A stretch of DNA of 64,000 nt. Source: Oreohelix idahoensis (lineage: Eukaryota > Mollusca > Gastropoda > Stylommatophora > Oreohelicidae). A program made the position numbers and the translations under genes. Positions within the stretch are counted from its first letter, which is position 1. Every line of letters begins with the position of its first letter. The DNA is taken from contig JAMPIV010005827.1 of NCBI GenBank assembly GCA_024509875.1, positions 343,501 to 407,500 on the forward strand, in the 5' to 3' direction. The notes beneath the pieces were generated by a model, which was given only the letters and a program-made list of their open reading frames with translations, had not been told where the DNA came from and ran no database searches. Positions 34,546 to 46,012 of this stretch are shown piece after piece.

Positions 34546-34590
34546 CAGATATCCAGGTGGAGACAATCAGATCGCAGATCGTCAAGGTCA
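34546..34590 (-). CDS. Munc13-4/BAIAP3-type protein, C2 domain exon 3 (45 bp)
   Basis: On the minus strand a pyrimidine-rich acceptor (TTTCATTTCAG) precedes this exon, and a strong donor (GTAAGT) follows. The first T completes the Phe/Leu codon left open by the exon at 35574-35844. The frame then reads Asp-Leu-Asp-Asp-Leu-Arg-Ser-Asp-Cys-Leu-His-Leu-Asp-Ile and two bases of a Trp codon. This is the C2 strand leading to the third Ca2+-binding loop, as in Munc13-4/BAIAP3 C2 domains (a Leu-Asp-Ile-Trp-Asp-type motif). The next exon must start with G and would lie beyond the LTR element; I did not find it. The exon is too short to be seen as an open frame on its own. Confidence 0.82.
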
Positions 34591-34904
34591 CTGAAATGAA
34601 AGATTGGTTTATTACAAAAGATGAATGCAAAGACCACGCTGCCGAATATCTTGAATACTTGCTTTATCTCGTCTATTATTTGCACAATGAAATATTGCCG
34701 AGGCAGATAAGTAGTTCTCTTTTTGGTCTTTGGAATCCAGGATGCAATGTGAGTTCTAGCTTACTATTGTACAGTGCTGTCATGTAATGTTTCTAACTTG
34801 TTTTGGGTCGCTCCTCCCCTTATCCATCTTAAAGTACCCATACACTTGTATCGTATGAAGACTTACACAAATATCATTTTGAGCTGGTAAACTGCTTTTG
34901 GGTA

Positions 34905-35335
34905 TTCATACACATATACTGTTTGTATAGAAATACAACTGTCTTTGGTTATTCATACACATATACTGTTTGTATAGAAATACAACTGTCTTTGGTTATT
35001 CATACACATATACTGTTTGTTTGGAAATACAACTGCCTTTGGTTATTCATACACATATACTGTTTGTATAGAAATACAACTGCCTTTGGTTATTCATACA
35101 CATATACTGTTTGTATAGAAATGCAACTGCCTTTGGTTATTCATACACATATACGGTTTGTATAGAAATACAACTGCCTTTGGTTATGTATACACATATA
35201 CGGTTTGTATATAAATACAACTGCCTTTGGTTATTCATACACATATACTGTTTGTATAGAAATACAACTGCCTTTGGTTATTCATACACATATACTGTTT
35301 GTATAGAAATACAACTGCCTTTGGTTATTCATACA
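34905..35335 (+). repeat. 47-bp tandem repeat, about nine copies, intronic
   Basis: Unit (TATACTGTTTGTATAGAAAT, then ACAACTGCCTTTGGTTATTC, ATACACA) repeated head to tail with few substitutions (GTCTTTGG in the first copies, ATACGG in two). The frames across it are by-products. Confidence 0.95.
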
Positions 35336-35409
35336 TTCCACACTAGGTCCAGCTTTTTATAAGCAGGGGTGATCAGTTTCCTTCCTCGCTGCCTTTGCTT
35401 TCTGAGGAG

Positions 35410-35545
35410 AGTCAGAGGAGAGTCAAGTTACAGCTGTTTAGACTGGAGCATTACAATCCCAGGTTTCGATCGTGGAGCCCGAAAACTTTACCGCCAAAGG
35501 AAAGCGTCTAACCGCTTAGCGAATGGGACGCTCACTTTTGTACAC
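35410..35545 (-). mobile_element. SINE-like tRNA-derived fragment
   Basis: On the minus strand: GCTAAGCGGTTAGACGC (box A-like), then a box B-like CGATCGAAACC about 45 bases on. No target duplication found. Unlikely to be a functional tRNA because no cloverleaf closes. Confidence 0.4.
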
Positions 35546-35573
35546 ATAAATCAAAAATATCTGATGTACTCAC

Positions 35574-35844
35574 AATCGGAACTTCTCATTCCACACAGGG
35601 TTCAGTGTGTTCGGCTTGACATGTGTGGTTTTGATCAGTTTGGCTGGCAACAGGTCTCTGACCACGGCGTTTTTATTTGTCTTCCTGCGGAAGGAGAACT
35701 TCTTGGTGTTGTGATGTCGTCCTTTCTCTTTGTCCTTGTCACGTGGCGCGGCTGGTTCATCGTCTGATGACACGACTGCTCCCGAATCTGTGTCAGAGTT
35801 TCTCCCGGGCATAATGCCCAGCATGCAGTACGGGTCACTGAATC
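35574..35844 (-). CDS. Munc13-4/BAIAP3-type protein, C2 domain exon 2 (271 bp)
   Basis: Acceptor ATATCTCTAG, donor GTGAGT. The first two bases complete a Gly codon begun in the exon at 36842-36908, so the junction reads Asp-Gly-Phe-Ser-Asp-Pro-Tyr-Cys-Met-Leu-Gly, the second strand of a type-I C2 domain. A ~50-residue Ser/Asp/Lys/Arg-rich insertion follows, then Leu-Pro-Ala-Lys-Leu-Ile-Lys-Thr-Thr and Thr-Leu-Asn-Pro-Val-Trp-Asn-Glu-Lys-Phe. A long charged insertion and this Asn-Pro-Val-Trp-Asn-Glu pattern are typical of the first C2 domain of Munc13-4 (UNC13D, Staccato) and BAIAP3, which tether and prime secretory granules in a Ca2+-dependent way. Which of the two paralogues it is cannot be decided here. 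Confidence 0.88.
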
Positions 35845-35999
35845 CTAGAGATATAAAAATTAACAAAGAATTAGTACGAGCACAGGTTTGATATATGGAC
35901 ATTTGAGTAGACCTTTAGTTCATTTTGGATTTTCACAAGAGAATCGCCAACTATTGCCATTTACAGGTCATATTACTTTTATTACGTCACCATCACCTT

Positions 36000-36095
36000 T
36001 CAGCTCCCCAAGGATTATAAGCCTTCAACAAACTTATGTTAAGTCTTCATGTCCCGTGCCATCAGCTCCAAGTCTTACACGTGCTCAGAATGCAG
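36000..36095 (-). mobile_element. LINE 3'-terminal fragment
   Basis: Closely similar to 56291-56375 (shared AAGCCTTCAACAAAC and a GTGCCATC-GCTC block), which is the end of an RTE-like reading frame on the minus strand. Only the last ~30 codons remain. Confidence 0.7.
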
Positions 36096-36339
36096 AGGAA
36101 TAAAAACTAGCGCCGGTATGACGTGCTGAGGTGTGTATACGAGATCAGTAATGTTATGGTGGAATAAAATATACCAATTCTGTCAACTTATGTACAGTGT
36201 CTCTGAATTCGACACATTCTCTGGGAGAAGATAGTGTACTGTAAGGTGTATTGAATGTGACAGCAGTTTGAGAGATAATGAGGGTGAAAGCGATTAGGAT
36301 ATTTAGTGAATACTGGACGGACGGAAGTACGGATAGACA

Positions 36340-36548
<209 letters not shown>

Positions 36549-36841
36549 GCATGTTGTTTAGGTATGCTGGAGAGAGAGAGACAGAGATCAGCAATGATGG
36601 CTGGGATTAGATAATGGTACAAAAATGCATTCATTATAAATATAAATATTTATATAATACATAAATGTTTTTAAATGGTACATTAATGCACAGCATTATC
36701 GAAACAGCTATAAATCATACATAAAACACATCTATACTGAGATATTACTACATGTCTCAATGTGTTTAAATTTCTGTAATTTCCGATGCTTCCCGTCAAC
36801 TGATATATTGCCTGGTTTTGGAAAAACAAACACATTCTTAC

Positions 36842-36908
36842 CGTCTGCATCTTTAGCTTCCAGGCCTCGCGCCTCTAAAACCGTGACATTGAGGATGACA
36901 ATTGGTGG
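36842..36908 (-). CDS. Munc13-4/BAIAP3-type protein, C2 domain exon 1 (67 bp)
   Basis: On the minus strand the acceptor TCTATCTTCCTCAG precedes Pro-Pro-Ile-Val-Ile-Leu-Asn-Val-Thr-Val-Leu-Glu-Ala-Arg-Gly-Leu-Glu-Ala-Lys-Asp-Ala-Asp, then one base and donor GTAAGA. This is the first strand and first Ca2+-binding loop of a type-I C2 domain: hydrophobic strand, a Gly-Leu, then two loop aspartates. Phase 0 at its start implies an upstream coding exon, not found in the window. Together with the two downstream exons it gives 127 continuous codons without a stop. Confidence 0.85.
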
Positions 36909-37169
36909 CTGAGGAAGATAGAAGAACATCAAGCTCGTTGTTGTGAACATAATATTATTTATCATCATTTTCATCATTTCACTTTTTGCACCTTTTGGAG
37001 AATAGAGCCCCAGCATCGCTGCTGGTTCCCTTTAGAAAGCCTATACCATAGCATTCATGTCCTCTTGCTGCTGTGATTTATGTAGCACTTGGTTTGACTT
37101 GATGCCTTGGGCCCCTCTTACAGCGTGCCTGAGGCAGTAGTTTTCATATGAATTTTATTGCTACGCTGA

Positions 37170-37402
37170 AAACGTAAATGGTGTAGTTAGTGGATACAAA
37201 TGATATAGTTAGTGGATACAAATGGTATAGTTAGTGGATACAAATGGTATAGTTAGTGGATACAAATGATAGAGTTAGTGGATACAAATGATATAGTTAG
37301 TAGATACAAACGCTACAGTTAGTGGATACATATGTTATAGTTAGTGGATACAAATGATATAGTTCGTGGATACAAATGATATAGTTAGTGGATACAAATG
37401 AT
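37170..37402 (+). repeat. 22-bp tandem repeat, about ten copies
   Basis: Unit ATAGTTAGTGGATACAAATG plus AT, with slight variants (GTTCGTGG, GATACATATG, CGCTAC). Lies upstream of the C2 gene exons and just before LINE fragments. Confidence 0.92.
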
Positions 37403-37549
37403 AATGCGGATAAATGATAGAATACAATGGCTGGCTATAGCTTGCTGTGATAAAAGTAAAAGATTCACACCGGAGAGATATTAAAGACTGCGTCTGAGAA
37501 TAATGTAAAAGACTATGGTTGGGATCTCAGGTTAAATACAGTGGCTGAG

Positions 37550-37692
37550 TTAAACGTTCACGGCACGAAGGATGGCCACCGACCGAGCAAAATGGTGACC
37601 GTTTGTCGCTGTTCTACAAGACGCCACTAGGCGTGATGGCCGCTAACTGTTTTGTTGTCAGTCTTGGGCTAAGGATGCAAGAAGAAGAAGAG
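37550..37692 (+). mobile_element. LINE 3'-terminal fragment (same family as 37790-39645)
   Basis: Carries the ACGAAGGATGGCCACCGACC block and CAAGACGCCACTAGGCGTGA block that end the frames at 39600 and 47150, then a GAAGAAGAAG tail. Only the last ~40 codons and tail are present. Confidence 0.75.
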
Positions 37693-38050
37693 TTGAACGT
37701 AAAGGACGTTTGTGTTTATTATAATGCTGGGGCATTGCCGTTTTATTAACGCGAAAGCCGGGAAAGTTTTCTGATAACAGACTTCCATATATTTTATCTT
37801 ACCTAAAGCGTTCAAAAGGAATTTCCTAGACGATCTTGCAAGACAGGCAGAAGAGGCAGCACTGAGAAATAAGCAAAGCACAGTATACAAAATAACTAAA
37901 ACCATCAGCGAAAACGAGGTGAAAACAATATTACATTAGTAAGAGATAAGAGATAAGCAAGGAAATCTCATCACAACAGCAAAGGGACAAGAAACAAGAT
38001 GGGCAGAGCATTTCCGAGAAACTCTGAACAAGGAACCACCAGAGACACAG

Positions 38051-38726
38051 TTGAATGTTCCTGAGGCTGAAAACGATCTAGATGTTAATAAAGACATTCC
38101 ACGGAAGGAAGAAATCATCACGGCAATCAAATGGTTAAAGAATGGAAAAGCTCCTGGCCACGATAACTTAAATGCAGAGCTTTTTAAGACAGACCCTGAG
38201 CTAGCAGCAGAACTACTAGAACCACTATTTGCACTAGTCTGGGAAAATAGGGACAACATCAACGGAGTGGAATAGAGGAATAATTGTCAAATTGCCCAAG
38301 AAGGGAGATCTCGCAGACTGCAATAATTGGAGAGGAATAACTCTTCTCTCAGTTCCCAGCAAAATACTAGGCAGGATAATTATACAGAGAATTTCAAAAG
38401 CAGTAGACCACAAACTGAGGAAAGAACAAGCAGGATTTAGAAAGAACAGAAGATGTGCAGATCATATATTTACCCCCAGGAACATTATAGAACAGTGCTC
38501 AGAGTGGCAGAGACAGCCGTACATTAATTTCGCTGATTTTGAAAAGGCTTTTGACAGTATACATAGGGACAATCTATGGAAAATACTGAGTGCTTATGGA
38601 ATTCCAAACTGCATAGTGTCAATCATAAAAAACCTCTATGCCAACTTTACGTGTAGTGTTGGGCAGAGCAACCTAACCTTTGAGGAGTACGACAGGGATG
38701 CCCCTTATCAACCACTCTACTTTTAA
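38051..38726 (+). pseudogene. LINE reverse transcriptase, finger and palm region
   Basis: Two adjacent frames (38051-38275 and 38292-38726) form the front half of the RT. The catalytic Asp of motif A is in Phe-Ala-Asp-Phe-Glu-Lys-Ala-Phe-Asp. Motif B (Gln-Gly-Cys-Pro) is disturbed by a frameshift near 38690. Not functional. Confidence 0.85.
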
Positions 38727-38891
38727 CAGTCATAGACTGGGTGATGCGATAGACAACAGAGGGCAGTCCAAGAGGAATAACTATTTGTCTACTTTGGAAG
38801 ATCTGGAATATGCAGATGACATTGCACTACTAGCACATTCACATCAACACACCCAGGAAAAACGGATAGACTTAATAAGTATAGCCAGCAG

Positions 38892-39600
38892 GTGGGACTG
38901 AACATCAATCTAAAGAAGACAGAGGTCATGACACTCAATGTGAGCAACCCCGAGCCCATAACAGTAAGGAATCAACAACTGGAACAGACAGACACCTTCA
39001 CATACCTAGGATGCATAGTACTCGTAACACCAGATGACGGAGCAAGCAAAGACATCAACAACAGAATGAACAAAGCAAGAACAGCCTTTTATAGTCTAAA
39101 CAACATCTGGAAGTCATCTCAGTACAGCACAAGCACAAAATTAAGATTATATCAGAGCTGTGTGCTTTCAGTGCTTCTCTATGGTGCGGAATGCTGGAGA
39201 GTAACAGAGAAGGAAATATCGAAATTGTCCTCTTTCCACACAACCTGCCTAAGAAAAATTCTCCAATCTTTTGCCCGAATACCATCACCAACCAAGATCT
39301 GCTTACTCGGAGCAAGCAAGAGGACATGCAAACCATCATAGCTGGCAGACGCTGGATTTGGGTTGGCCATGTCCTCAGAAAAGACCCCGATGCCATCACA
39401 AGAACAGCTATGCTATGGACCCCTGAAGGAAAACGAAAGAGAGGCTGACCAAAAACAGCTTGGCGGAGGACTGTGGAGGCTGAGATGCAAAGAATGAACC
39501 AGAGTTGGGGCACTGCACGAAGGATGGTCACCGGCCGAGCAAAGTGGAATCAATTTGTTTCTGCCCTACAAAACGCCACCACGCGTGATGGCCACTGACT
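38892..39600 (+). pseudogene. LINE reverse transcriptase, thumb and C-terminal region
   Basis: Begins Gly-Leu-Asn-Ile-Asn-Leu-Lys-Lys-Thr-Glu, passes the Thr-Tyr-Leu-Gly-Cys block and ends in Arg-Ala-Lys-Trp-Asn-Gln-Phe and a Thr-Arg-Asp-Gly-His terminus. A six-base insertion near 39020 and a deletion/frameshift near 39265 distinguish it from the cleaner copy at 46454-47155. Confidence 0.8.
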
Positions 39601-39644
39601 GCTTTAACGGTCGGCGGTTAAGGATCAAAGAAAGAAGAAGAACA

Positions 39645-42400
39645 GCGTTCAAGTGTTAAAAGATATGTCTTAATATACCACAGATGGTATGTAGCAGATT
39701 GCGAATTTTCACCTTTTGGAAAACGCTGGTTTGTGTTGTATTCCTTGAAATTTTCCCTTAAGGCAATAGTGAATTTTGTGTAATTGTTCTTTGAGGTAAT
39801 AATGAAATGCATATAATTTTGTTAATGCATGAATTTATTGAAGGTTTGTGTTCTAGAGGGGGTTGAAGAGCGATAAATTAATGTGGAACACGTACCGCAG
39901 TATTTAGACATCTTGTTCTTAACTTTTTATTTTTTTTATTTTAAATAACAAATATCCTGTTCAACCCTCGATGGGTTATAATTAGGATCAGTGCCGTAGA
40001 TACGGGGGGGGGGGGGGGGGGCCGTGGGGAAATTATACAGCACCAAACATATTTTGTGCCGAAATTTTTTATACCCCCCCCCCTCTTGATTAGGATGTAT
40101 AGTATAGTTAATTCTAGATAATAATTTAAATTTACGATGTTAAAATAAGGTACAACTCCTCACTCCACTCAGTCTGAATAGAGTAATTCAAAACTGTAAA
40201 ATTATGTGAATGTATGGGTGCTCTCCCCTTTCCAAATAAAAAAGTCTCTCACAACTGTTATGTCATGTGAGGCGGAGAAGTGTGGGAAAGCCCTGGTTGT
40301 CCGGGACGACATCCAATTCACCAATCATCCGCCATCAACAACAATCATTACGAGACCCCCTCCAGAGTCTCACCCTCCCGTCACACCATCACGGATCCTT
40401 ATATATCAACAGAATCATGGAATATGTAGATTATTTCTAAAGCAAAGAACTAAAATTTATTTATAACCAGATGTAGATGAGCCTTTATTTATCGGTAGAC
40501 ATAATTTCACCGAAGCCTGATGGGTGGTGAAAGTATCTCCGGAAAAAAAATATACTACACAGCAGGACAGAGTATAACATTAAAGTTTGAAAGAAAAGAA
40601 AATAAAAGACGAAAACGGAAACTCATACGTGATCATATTATTTCTGCACATATTTCGTATTCTCACGTGAAAATCAATAACTGTAATGAAACTGCACGCC
40701 ACAGAAAGTATAAAATAAGGTCAAACAAAGAAGGCGATTTTATTTTTGCGATGCCGTCGGTTCTTTCAGAGAATTTAAAAGCTGCGCCATAAAACATGAG
40801 TTTCCATTTATGGAGTTTATTATCTCCACACCGTTATCGTAATCGTCATCATACGCATCGTCATGATAATCATAATCCTCATCGTTATATAAATAATGTT
40901 CACCATTATCATTATTTCAATGATCATCTTGAATCTAAGTCGTCGGTGACTTTGGCATCCAAGTGTCTGTATTTTGCTTGTTTTCCCTTCTCTGTCTCTC
41001 TCTCTCTGTTTCTTTCTTTCTTTCTTTCTTTCATTAACTCAACAACGGTTTATAAAAATTCGTCATAGTTATTAACCCTCTTATTTCTCTTACCAGTATT
41101 CATCAGAACATCTCATATCCACAGTATTCCAATGATGTTTATCTTGTGTGTTTTTGTATTCTTCTGGCTGCAGTATTTCTGTTCCAGGACAGTGTGTTTG
41201 CCGTTCTTTAAACCATACCCTTTTCAAAATCCTTCATTCCAATTTTATTTTGTGTTCAGGCAATTTTACAGCTTGTTCGTGTGTTGTACTTTAGGATTGT
41301 GGAATGACTGGTAATAACTTTCGTCCGTTGCATGTGAAGTCAGGGAACTGAGAAGTTATTTTTAATTACAAGTTTCTCTTAACGAACTATACAGGCAACG
41401 GCAGAGACAAATGGAAGACCTGGAGGGAAAAACACACGCAAATCAAATAACTAAGCCCTATTTGAAACTGCACTAACAAATAAAATAACTAGGGGGAACA
41501 TCAGTGGTAAATGAAATATCTACTTGAAACAGGGGACAGCGTAACTGTCAGTCTATAGACTAGTGCCTGAGGGCCCACATCAGTAGGAGGCCCACTCTCA
41601 GATGTGTAGTTTGGTGCCAATGACCCATATTGTCCGCAGCCCAGATCACTGTCCGTCCTTGACTGGTAAAAATATTGACATTTGAACCCGAACTGGAATA
41701 TATTTAGATGACCTGATTTTAGTTTTCCCAGTATTCATAGAAATTGTATTCTTCCGTTGGTTGGTCCTGTCGTTCCTGCCAGTTCTCAAGTGATAACTGT
41801 ATGCTGACACGCTTACAGAAAATAGGCATGAAATTATGTGCTAGGGCGGGCTAAACGACAATAGGCAGTGCGTCTTACTGGGGCAAAGTTTAAGGGGCCC
41901 ACTCTAGGATGGGTGGTTAGAGGGCCAATGACCCTTATTGCCCAGGGGCTGAGATCACTGTCAGTCCATTCCTGACTTGGAAAGACTGTCACAGAATGAC
42001 CTCGAAACTTTTCATTTCTTGTACCATACCGTAATTCATTTTGTGCTATTCAAGTTCTATTTTCCTACCTCGGACTATATTTTTTTATTTTCGAGTCATT
42101 GTTTACACTTCTTCCTGTAATAATTCGTCATGTCTTTTTACTTGGTCATCCCGGCTGAGGGAGTAGACAGGAGACGCAATATTGACCGACAGTCATGTTG
42201 GTAAAATTCTCGTATACCAAACATGGGCGCGCCGGATTAACACGTAGATCGCCCCACGAGTTGCTTATCGCTGATTTGGTTATTGTGATTTCCTAATTTC
42301 TCTTGTGAAGTGAACACAACCCAGATGGTCACACAATGAATGTTTGTTTGCACAGGTACAGTGCAGTAAATTATTCACGTAGTGACATATTGTAGCCCCA
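39645..42400. other. non-coding stretch; homopolymer runs, (TTTC)n, duplicated repeat
   Basis: A G run at 40003-40020 with a C run near 40075, (CT)n/(TTTC)n at 40994-41035, and a pair of similar ~130-bp segments at about 41565-41700 and 41880-42010 (shared GGCCCACTCT and CCAATGACCC blocks). No gene seen; short frames look like chance. Confidence 0.5.
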
Positions 42401-43029
42401 CCTGAAAGACGGAATGTTGTAATAGCTTCCGGGAAGATATGATGAGTAATAAATTTAGGAAGTTGTGAGTTGTAAATGTGATAATCCTAGACGGAAATTC
42501 ACACTGCCTTATTTGGAGAATGATCGTTGAATTTCACAAACGTATGAGTAACACAGAAAATTCCATGAGGAAAGTTATCATAACACGCATGATTGAATAC
42601 AATTGGCTGGGCAATTCTAGATGTCATAAACAACACTTCCGATTGGGGCCTGGTCAGACTGTAACAGCCACGTGCGTGGGACAAATGTTGCAATATAATC
42701 TGACACTTTCATCGGTTTAGAGCATTGTGAAATTCTCCACGTCAAGAAGACAGCAAGCTAGCCACAGTAAGGAATAGGACCAGAATTCCATGTATCGGAC
42801 CGGACCTTGTTTGAGCATCTTGTGGACATATCCCAGGAAAACTCTACTTACATTAATACCGAAAGATGGAATCCTAGGAATCTGAACACAATATCAGAGT
42901 GGGAACCTAGTGTGAAGTAATACTCCAGACCGCGTGTAAGAGGCATCTTAAACAGATTGCCTTACCTATTTCTCTGAGCCAGGAGTCAGTATTCTTAAAG
43001 AGATTTTAGCGTAAGCTGCTCATTTCATA

Positions 43030-44290
43030 ATTCTATATTTTGCATTTATTAACATGTGAAAATTGCTAATGGATGTTAAAGTCATGTGAGGCTGGCTACC
43101 TCAGCATATAGAATGATGATTTCATGAACCACCACTGCAAGAGCTGGTGACTGCTTTATGCGGGTTTCTCATAGAGAACCAAACGCAGAAGTAACCTCAA
43201 GATCTATATGGAGCAGGGAGTGGATGATGATAGAACTGATGTACATACCTATTATATTAATCATCTTTTTTTAACCAGGCGAATGTAAAGATATTCAATA
43301 GAAATATAATGAATGTTTTCCGCTCACCGTGATTAATATTAATGCTCAGAGAGGGTAAAGTTGTGAGGTAGATGGGATGGTGGAAAGAAAAGGTAGAGCG
43401 GGGTACATTATTGTGTGTCAGGAAACCCAATACTCAGAAGGGTATTTGTTTCTCTTCTTTCATAATACTAGTCGGTGGTACCAGTTGAGAGTGCTATCTC
43501 TGGAACAAAGTGTGTGGTATAAGTGGCCTGCTGTCAGCGTTAGACACCATCATCAGACGGATCTTGAAGACGCTGGACCAGCTTCATGATTACTTCCTGA
43601 TATTTCTTGGACCGTATCACAAACTGCAGACTGGACCAATGACGAGAGTGAATCAGTACATAACCTGCAAAGAACCAAACATCGGCTGGAGCAGAAACCA
43701 ACAAACGTACTGGCAGCTAAGTACAAACTTAAAAGCTGCCAAATCAACTTTCAGACAATTCCCTCAATATCCATAACATCACCCTGTGATGATTAACCTT
43801 TTTTACAAGAATTATTCTTTTTACACTTTTAAGTATAATTGATTATTAAATGAGTTATTTGTGTACATCTATACATATTTTTAGTCGATTTAATCATATT
43901 GAGTGTACTGCTCCCGTATGTCTCAGTCCACGTAAATACACTTAAAACAGAGCGACTAAATTAAGATCTCTCTGAATTAAATCAGTTGGGGGCTTGAACG
44001 AGCTAAATCATACAATATATCTCTTCACAAACGTTGTCGGACAGATAACAATGCTAAGACATATTCTGCATTGTTCTTGATTTCTGAATATCTTGTACAC
44101 ACTCCCTCAAGGTAGAAGCATCATCATCATTCTATTTGCATCTCTGCCAAGAATAATCTTGTGCGAAGTTAGATACCTTTGAAGACCCACATTAGATACT
44201 CTAGGTTTTGGCTATTGTTGGACCATCACTGCAGAGCAAAGGGGAGGCAACCCGTGACAAAGACATTGGCATTTAGTGGAGAAAAGCTTT
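43030..44290 (+). repeat. unclassified interspersed repeat, copy B
   Basis: Colinear with copy A (14490-15850), without its (AT)n run. The GGGGGCTTGAACGAGCT block near 43988 and the GATTATTAAATGAGTTATTT block near 43840 match the inverted copy C. The short frames in it (for example 43510-43776) are not conserved in the other copies. Confidence 0.6.
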
Positions 44291-44349
44291 TTTGGCCAGA
44301 AGGCCTTCTCCCTGGGCAAACGAACAAACATGAAGAGAAAGAAGGTAAT

Positions 44350-44435
44350 TACATAATACAAAAATAAAATAATACAAAAATAAAATAATACAAAACTAAA
44401 ATAATACAAAAATAAAATAATACAAAAATAAAATT
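44350..44435. repeat. 16-bp tandem repeat, about five copies
   Basis: Unit ATAATACAAAAATAAA repeated with one C/A variant. Confidence 0.85.
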
Positions 44436-44506
44436 AAGATGATACGACCCGTAAATGTAAGTAACGGATGTTTGAAGACAAGGTACACATCAGTGACAAG
44501 TACTCA

Positions 44507-44830
44507 TACATAATAATAATAATTAAAGCCCCTTCAGTCATAAATGACTTTGGGAATGCGCCCTGAGATGACAGCCCTCAGCTGCTTATTTTCCTGGTGC
44601 TCCTTTCGACGTTTTCTCCCCTCTTTCACTTGTTGTGTGAGCTTCTTTTCACCCAATCTGAGGTGGTGACGTAGATAGCATCGCCACTTGGTGCGATCGG
44701 CAGCTTCATCGTCCCAGGTTGCTGGATTTATGTCCAGTGCCCTCATGTCTCTATTGCATACATCTTTGAATCCCAGCTGCGGTCACCCAACTGTTCTTTT
44801 GCCATCTGCCAGTTGTCCATAGACTTATCC
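44507..44830 (-). mobile_element. LINE 3' end, minus strand
   Basis: The minus-strand frame at 44534-44746 reads Met-Arg-Ala-Leu-Asp-Ile-Asn-Pro-Ala-Thr-Trp, then Asp-Arg-Thr-Lys-Trp-Arg and a Lys/Arg-rich tail. This is the C-terminal segment after the RT in a widespread invertebrate LINE type. In intact members a Cys/His finger follows; it is missing here. The 3' end is an ATT-rich tail (44507-44525). Confidence 0.7.
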
Positions 44831-46012
44831 ATATACAAACATGAACGTATGTAGATAGAAAACATATATTTAATTAACAAGAAGAAGAAATTTGTAAGCT
44901 TTCGCAACATAACACAGGCGTATCAGCTTTGCTTATGTTATATTTTAAATTTTTAGAAGTTCTGCTTCGTTTCGGCTGGCCCGGAATTTCAACTTAGTAA
45001 CAAAGTACATCGGTTAAATTAGTGCGCATGTCTAAATATAAAAGACTGCTTGTCCTGTAGTAATAATTATCTCTTACTACAGTTTGCTAAAAGATGACCG
45101 GTTGTCCGCACAAAGCAAACTTTCGAGTGAGAACACAGGCTTGCGGAAATAGAGTGCCTCGGTAGTGCTCTTAAACCAGGGTAGTCCTAGGGTCTGTCAC
45201 GATCGTGCTCTTTAATCAGGGTTGTTCTCAGCTCAGTCTCGGTAGTTCTCGAGTCAGTCTCGGTAGTTTTCGGGCCAGTCTCTAGTTCTCTAGACAATAT
45301 CGGCGATGTTCGGGTCCATCTCCGTAGTGCTCGGTTCAATATCGGCATATCGCCTGTAGTAATTTGTTCTCAAGCATCTGTACAACGCCAATGTTACAGA
45401 AAAGTGCACTATTTTTGACTGAGATTTGGCGAAACTGAGGAAAGGGGATAGTGTTGGCAGCAGAGCTACCGCAGCGGGCTATGGAATTCAGGACAGTAAT
45501 TTACATACACCATAATGGCTTCTTTCACAATTATCTCAAGCTGGCAGCATGGATAAAACTAGGATTGACGTTGAATGTCGCAACCAAAGTGAAGTGAGTT
45601 CACTTTCTAGCCCCCCCATCCCCATTGTTAAAGACATAAAAGAGCCGAAGCACATGCAGGGGACACTTCTGATGATCAGATTGCCTCCTGTTGTAACGCT
45701 CTGTACAGAGCTTCCTAATATACTTTCTGATATTTTTCTTTTGAATCCTTATTGTACAACATTGTTTTATAATTATTGTGTATTAATTATTCTCTTTACC
45801 TGATGTAGTTACATCTACGGTTAGTTTTAAACACCCAGAATGTTTTACATGCGTCTTAGATACTGTCTAATACACAAACGTTCTGCAAGCCAACCCCTCG
45901 ACTACAGAATCGGTTTCCAGCAAATTAGCCACGAGTTACTTTCCTAAACGCAAAGCATTGTAAAGTAGGATAAGCATCAAATTACGCTGAAAACTTATAG
46001 CAACCGAACATC
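44830..46012. other. non-coding stretch with degenerate ~21-bp repeats
   Basis: Imperfect repeats of a CGGTAGTTCTCGGGTCAGTCT-like unit at about 45225-45350. Nothing else supported. Confidence 0.5.

Larger units (their letters stand above)
34591..35573 (-). other. intron between C2 exons 2 and 3 (983 bp)
   Basis: Bounded by GTGAGT at the 35573 side and CAG at 34591. It contains the 47-bp tandem repeat and a SINE-like fragment. Confidence 0.8.
37790..39645 (+). mobile_element. RTE-like LINE, 5'-truncated, frameshifted
   Basis: No endonuclease. Starts in the region before RT, then the palm: Gly-Lys-Ala-Pro-Gly-His-Asp (near 38140), Asn-Trp-Arg-Gly-Ile-Thr-Leu-Leu (near 38325), Gln-Ala-Gly-Phe-Arg (38430), motif A Asp-Phe-Glu-Lys-Ala-Phe-Asp (near 38537), motif C Tyr-Ala-Asp-Asp (near 38808), then the Tyr-Leu-Gly-Cys-Ile and Gly-Ala-Glu-Cys-Trp blocks downstream. 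At least four frameshifts or stops (near 38275, 38690, 38880, 39270) divide it. The 3' end has a GAAAGAAGAAGAA tail. Near-identical 3' sequence recurs at 46420-47195. Confidence 0.88.
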
